Assembly: GCA_023392755.1 (NCBI GenBank)
Contig: JAEWNM010000121.1
Location: forward strand, 1-6,215
Origin: Bacillota bacterium
GTDB lineage: Bacteria; Bacillota; Clostridia; Christensenellales; Aristaeellaceae
Direction of reading: 5' to 3'
DNA: 6,215 nt
The notes below the pieces were generated by a model, which saw only the letters and a program-made list of their open reading frames with translations, made no database searches and was not told the origin of the DNA. This document shows, one piece after another, positions 4,797 through 6,215 of the stretch. Each line of letters starts with the position of its first letter. The stretch's first letter is position 1. Position numbers and translations under genes: made by a program.

Positions 4797-5782
4797 CTTC
4801 TTTGATTGACCGCTATGTATACGATGTGACAAGGCGGCTGCCGGAAAAAAGCCGCCCGGAAGTGGAAAAGGAAATGAGGGCCAATATAGCCGATATGCTG
4901 CCCGAAAACAGTGCCCAGGAGGATATCTACCGCGTACTCACCTCTCTGGGTGATCCGGCAAAGCTGGCGGAGCAATACCGTACCCGGCCCCGGTACTTGA
5001 TATCCCCTGCCGTTTTTGACGACTATCTGACAGTATTGAAGCTTGTCATTCCCATTATGGCCGTGGTGATGGCTGTGCTCCGTCTGTTTGGCGCGCTTGG
5101 GGATACGCCTGTGGAGGGCACCTATGGCCAAGTATTCGCATCAATACTGGCCGGCGTGCTGGGCAGCCTCTTTTCCGCGGTGACCAACGGTTTTTTGTGG
5201 GTGACACTGAGCTTTGCCCTGGTAGAGTACTTCCAGGTCGTGAAGGGAAAGAAGGACTGGTCACCAAAGGACCTGCCCGAAATGCCGTCTCAGTCCGCCA
5301 TTAAAATATCCAGAGTGGAAACGGTCGTGGGCATGGTATTTTCCGCTCTGTCCCTTGTCATGATGACGCGGTATCAGCACCTGATCGCCTGGCACGAGAA
5401 CGGAGTGGGCGTCACGCCACTTTTCAGCAGCCTGGCGGTGTCCCGCTACGTTCCGTATCTGGTGGCGCTCACCGCCTTCTCCTGGGCTGTTTCGGCAGTC
5501 AAACTCTACTATGGCCGCTGGAACGCAATCACGGCGCTGCTTTATGGGCTGAACGGCATTGCCTGGGCGATTGCAACCATCCTCTTTCTGCGCAGCCCCG
5601 ACACCTTCAATCCCTCTTTCATCGCCCGGGCTGCACAAGCGCTGAAAATCGATTCAACCGTCATGAACGATCATTGGCAAAAAGGTGTCCTTGTATTGAG
5701 CGTCATTGCGATCGTTGGCACCGCAATTGATATCATCACCAGCATTTTCAAGGCAAGAAAAGACAGAATCCTGCCGGGCTGA
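4793..5782 (+). CDS. HAAS-type membrane protein coupled to PadR
   Basis: A 329-residue protein. Residues 1-65 form a soluble helical HAAS-like signature: IDRYVYDVTRRLPEKSRPEV, KEMRANIADML and LTSLGDPAKLAEQYR. This domain is typically found in proteins encoded next to PadR regulators. About six membrane helices follow (about 80-100, 114-128, 131-148, 176-192, 217-238, 245-266, with one more at 298-317), ending in a basic tail KARKDRILPG. The molecular function of the membrane part is unknown; no ABC, protease or transporter motif is visible. ATG 4793 overlaps the PadR stop and has GGGAGG (4780-4785) 7 bases upstream. The pair is likely an envelope-sensing or envelope-modifying unit, by analogy with PadR-HAAS operons. 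It ends 22 bases from the convergent sulfoxide reductase gene, with no clear terminator between. Confidence 0.8.
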   Translation: MTSLIDRYVYDVTRRLPEKSRPEVEKEMRANIADMLPENSAQEDIYRVLTSLGDPAKLAEQYRTRPRYLISPAVFDDYLTVLKLVIPIMAVVMAVLRLFGALGDTPVEGTYGQVFASILAGVLGSLFSAVTNGFLWVTLSFALVEYFQVVKGKKDWSPKDLPEMPSQSAIKISRVETVVGMVFSALSLVMMTRYQHLIAWHENGVGVTPLFSSLAVSRYVPYLVALTAFSWAVSAVKLYYGRWNAITALLYGLNGIAWAIATILFLRSPDTFNPSFIARAAQALKIDSTVMNDHWQKGVLVLSVIAIVGTAIDIITSIFKARKDRILPG

Positions 5783-5804
5783 TAAAGGGGCGTTCAGCAA
5801 ACGT

Positions 5805-6215
5805 CTACCACCGGCAGCCTTCAGCCAGCATGCTGACCATTTCTTCCAGCCCATTTTGATCCTGCGCATCAAAGCGGGAAAAACGGGGGCTGTCGATATC
5901 CAGCACGCCCACGACAACGCCGTTTGCCCGGATGGGGACAACGATTTCCGAGTTGGAGGCACTGTCGCAGGCGATGTGGCCGGGGAACCGGTGCACGTCT
6001 TCCACCAACTGCGTTCTGTTTTGCAAAACTGCCGTGCCGCACACACCTTTTCCAACCGGAATGCGGATACAGGCTGGCTTGCCCTGGAACGGACCCAGCA
6101 AAAGATCGCCGTCCGTCATCAAATAAAAGCCTACCCAGTTGATGCCCTCCAGCGCGCTGTTTAAAAGCGCCGCCATGTTGGCCATGTGCGGCAGCGGATG
6201 GGTTTCTCCCTCCAT
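5805..6215 (-). CDS. msrC: Free methionine-(R)-sulfoxide reductase (GAF domain), 5' end outside window
   Basis: The last 137 codons of a cytoplasmic GAF-domain enzyme that reduces free methionine-R-sulfoxide with thioredoxin-type electrons. It shows the E. coli YebR/MsrC pattern throughout: INWVGFYL, LGPFQGKPACIRIPVGKGVCGTAV, VEDVHRFPGHIACDSASNSEIVVP and VVVGVLDIDSP. The three family cysteines are present (49, 59, 83 of this fragment) with the same spacing, 10 and 24, as Cys84, Cys94 and Cys118 of the E. coli protein. The ATG at 6215-6213 falls where E. coli has residue 19 or so (GETSFLATLAN), so it is probably an internal Met and the true start is off the edge. The C-terminus ends soon after LEEMVSMLAEGCRW, with a stop TAG at 5807-5805. 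It is convergent with the HAAS gene. Confidence 0.93.
   Translation of the reverse strand: MEGETHPLPHMANMAALLNSALEGINWVGFYLMTDGDLLLGPFQGKPACIRIPVGKGVCGTAVLQNRTQLVEDVHRFPGHIACDSASNSEIVVPIRANGVVVGVLDIDSPRFSRFDAQDQNGLEEMVSMLAEGCRW

Noticed and set aside
5783..5804. Terminator between the convergent genes
   Set aside because: Only a 4-bp CGTT/AACG stem is visible and there is no T-run.
5706..6164. Plus-strand open frame opposite the sulfoxide reductase
   Set aside because: The minus strand carries an intact GAF enzyme with all catalytic cysteines; the plus-strand product has no family features.

Overview
The window looks like chromosomal DNA of a Bacillota (Clostridia-type) bacterium of fairly high GC. 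The reasons are strong purine-rich ribosome binding sites, use of TTG and GTG starts, near-consensus sigma-A promoters, a membrane-bound Na+-pump decarboxylase module, and a PadR regulator coupled to an HAAS-type membrane protein. No phage, insertion sequence, tRNA, rRNA or CRISPR was found.

Layout. (1) On the minus strand, running off the left edge, lies a CNNM/CorC-type DUF21-CBS membrane protein (1-878). It has its own promoter about 190 bases upstream and a clear intrinsic terminator inside its leader, so it looks controlled by attenuation. (2) Divergent from it, behind a consensus extended -10 promoter, are the beta subunit of a sodium-translocating decarboxylase (1210-2409) and a tiny gamma-like subunit (2444-2635). 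The alpha (carboxyltransferase) and biotin-carrier subunits are not in the window. (3) After a hairpin, a separate promoter drives an unrecognised two-helix membrane protein (2901-3374) and a KdpD-like universal stress protein (3433-3819). (4) An essentially non-coding stretch (3820-4406) holds a dense string of perfect or near-perfect hairpins, bracketed by two copies of a related GC-rich palindrome. Three of them have T-runs on the plus strand. (5) A promoter with an operator-like dyad in its spacer drives a PadR regulator (4455-4796) and an overlapping HAAS-type membrane protein (4793-5782). (6) Convergent to these, running off the right edge, is a free methionine-(R)-sulfoxide reductase (5805-6215, minus).

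How the parts fit. The enzymes and regulators are recognisable housekeeping or stress functions: Na+ bioenergetics, divalent-cation membrane protein, oxidised methionine repair, envelope regulation. The least explained parts are non-coding: the CNNM leader with its terminator, and the hairpin string at 3888-4169. These are the best candidates for something undescribed.
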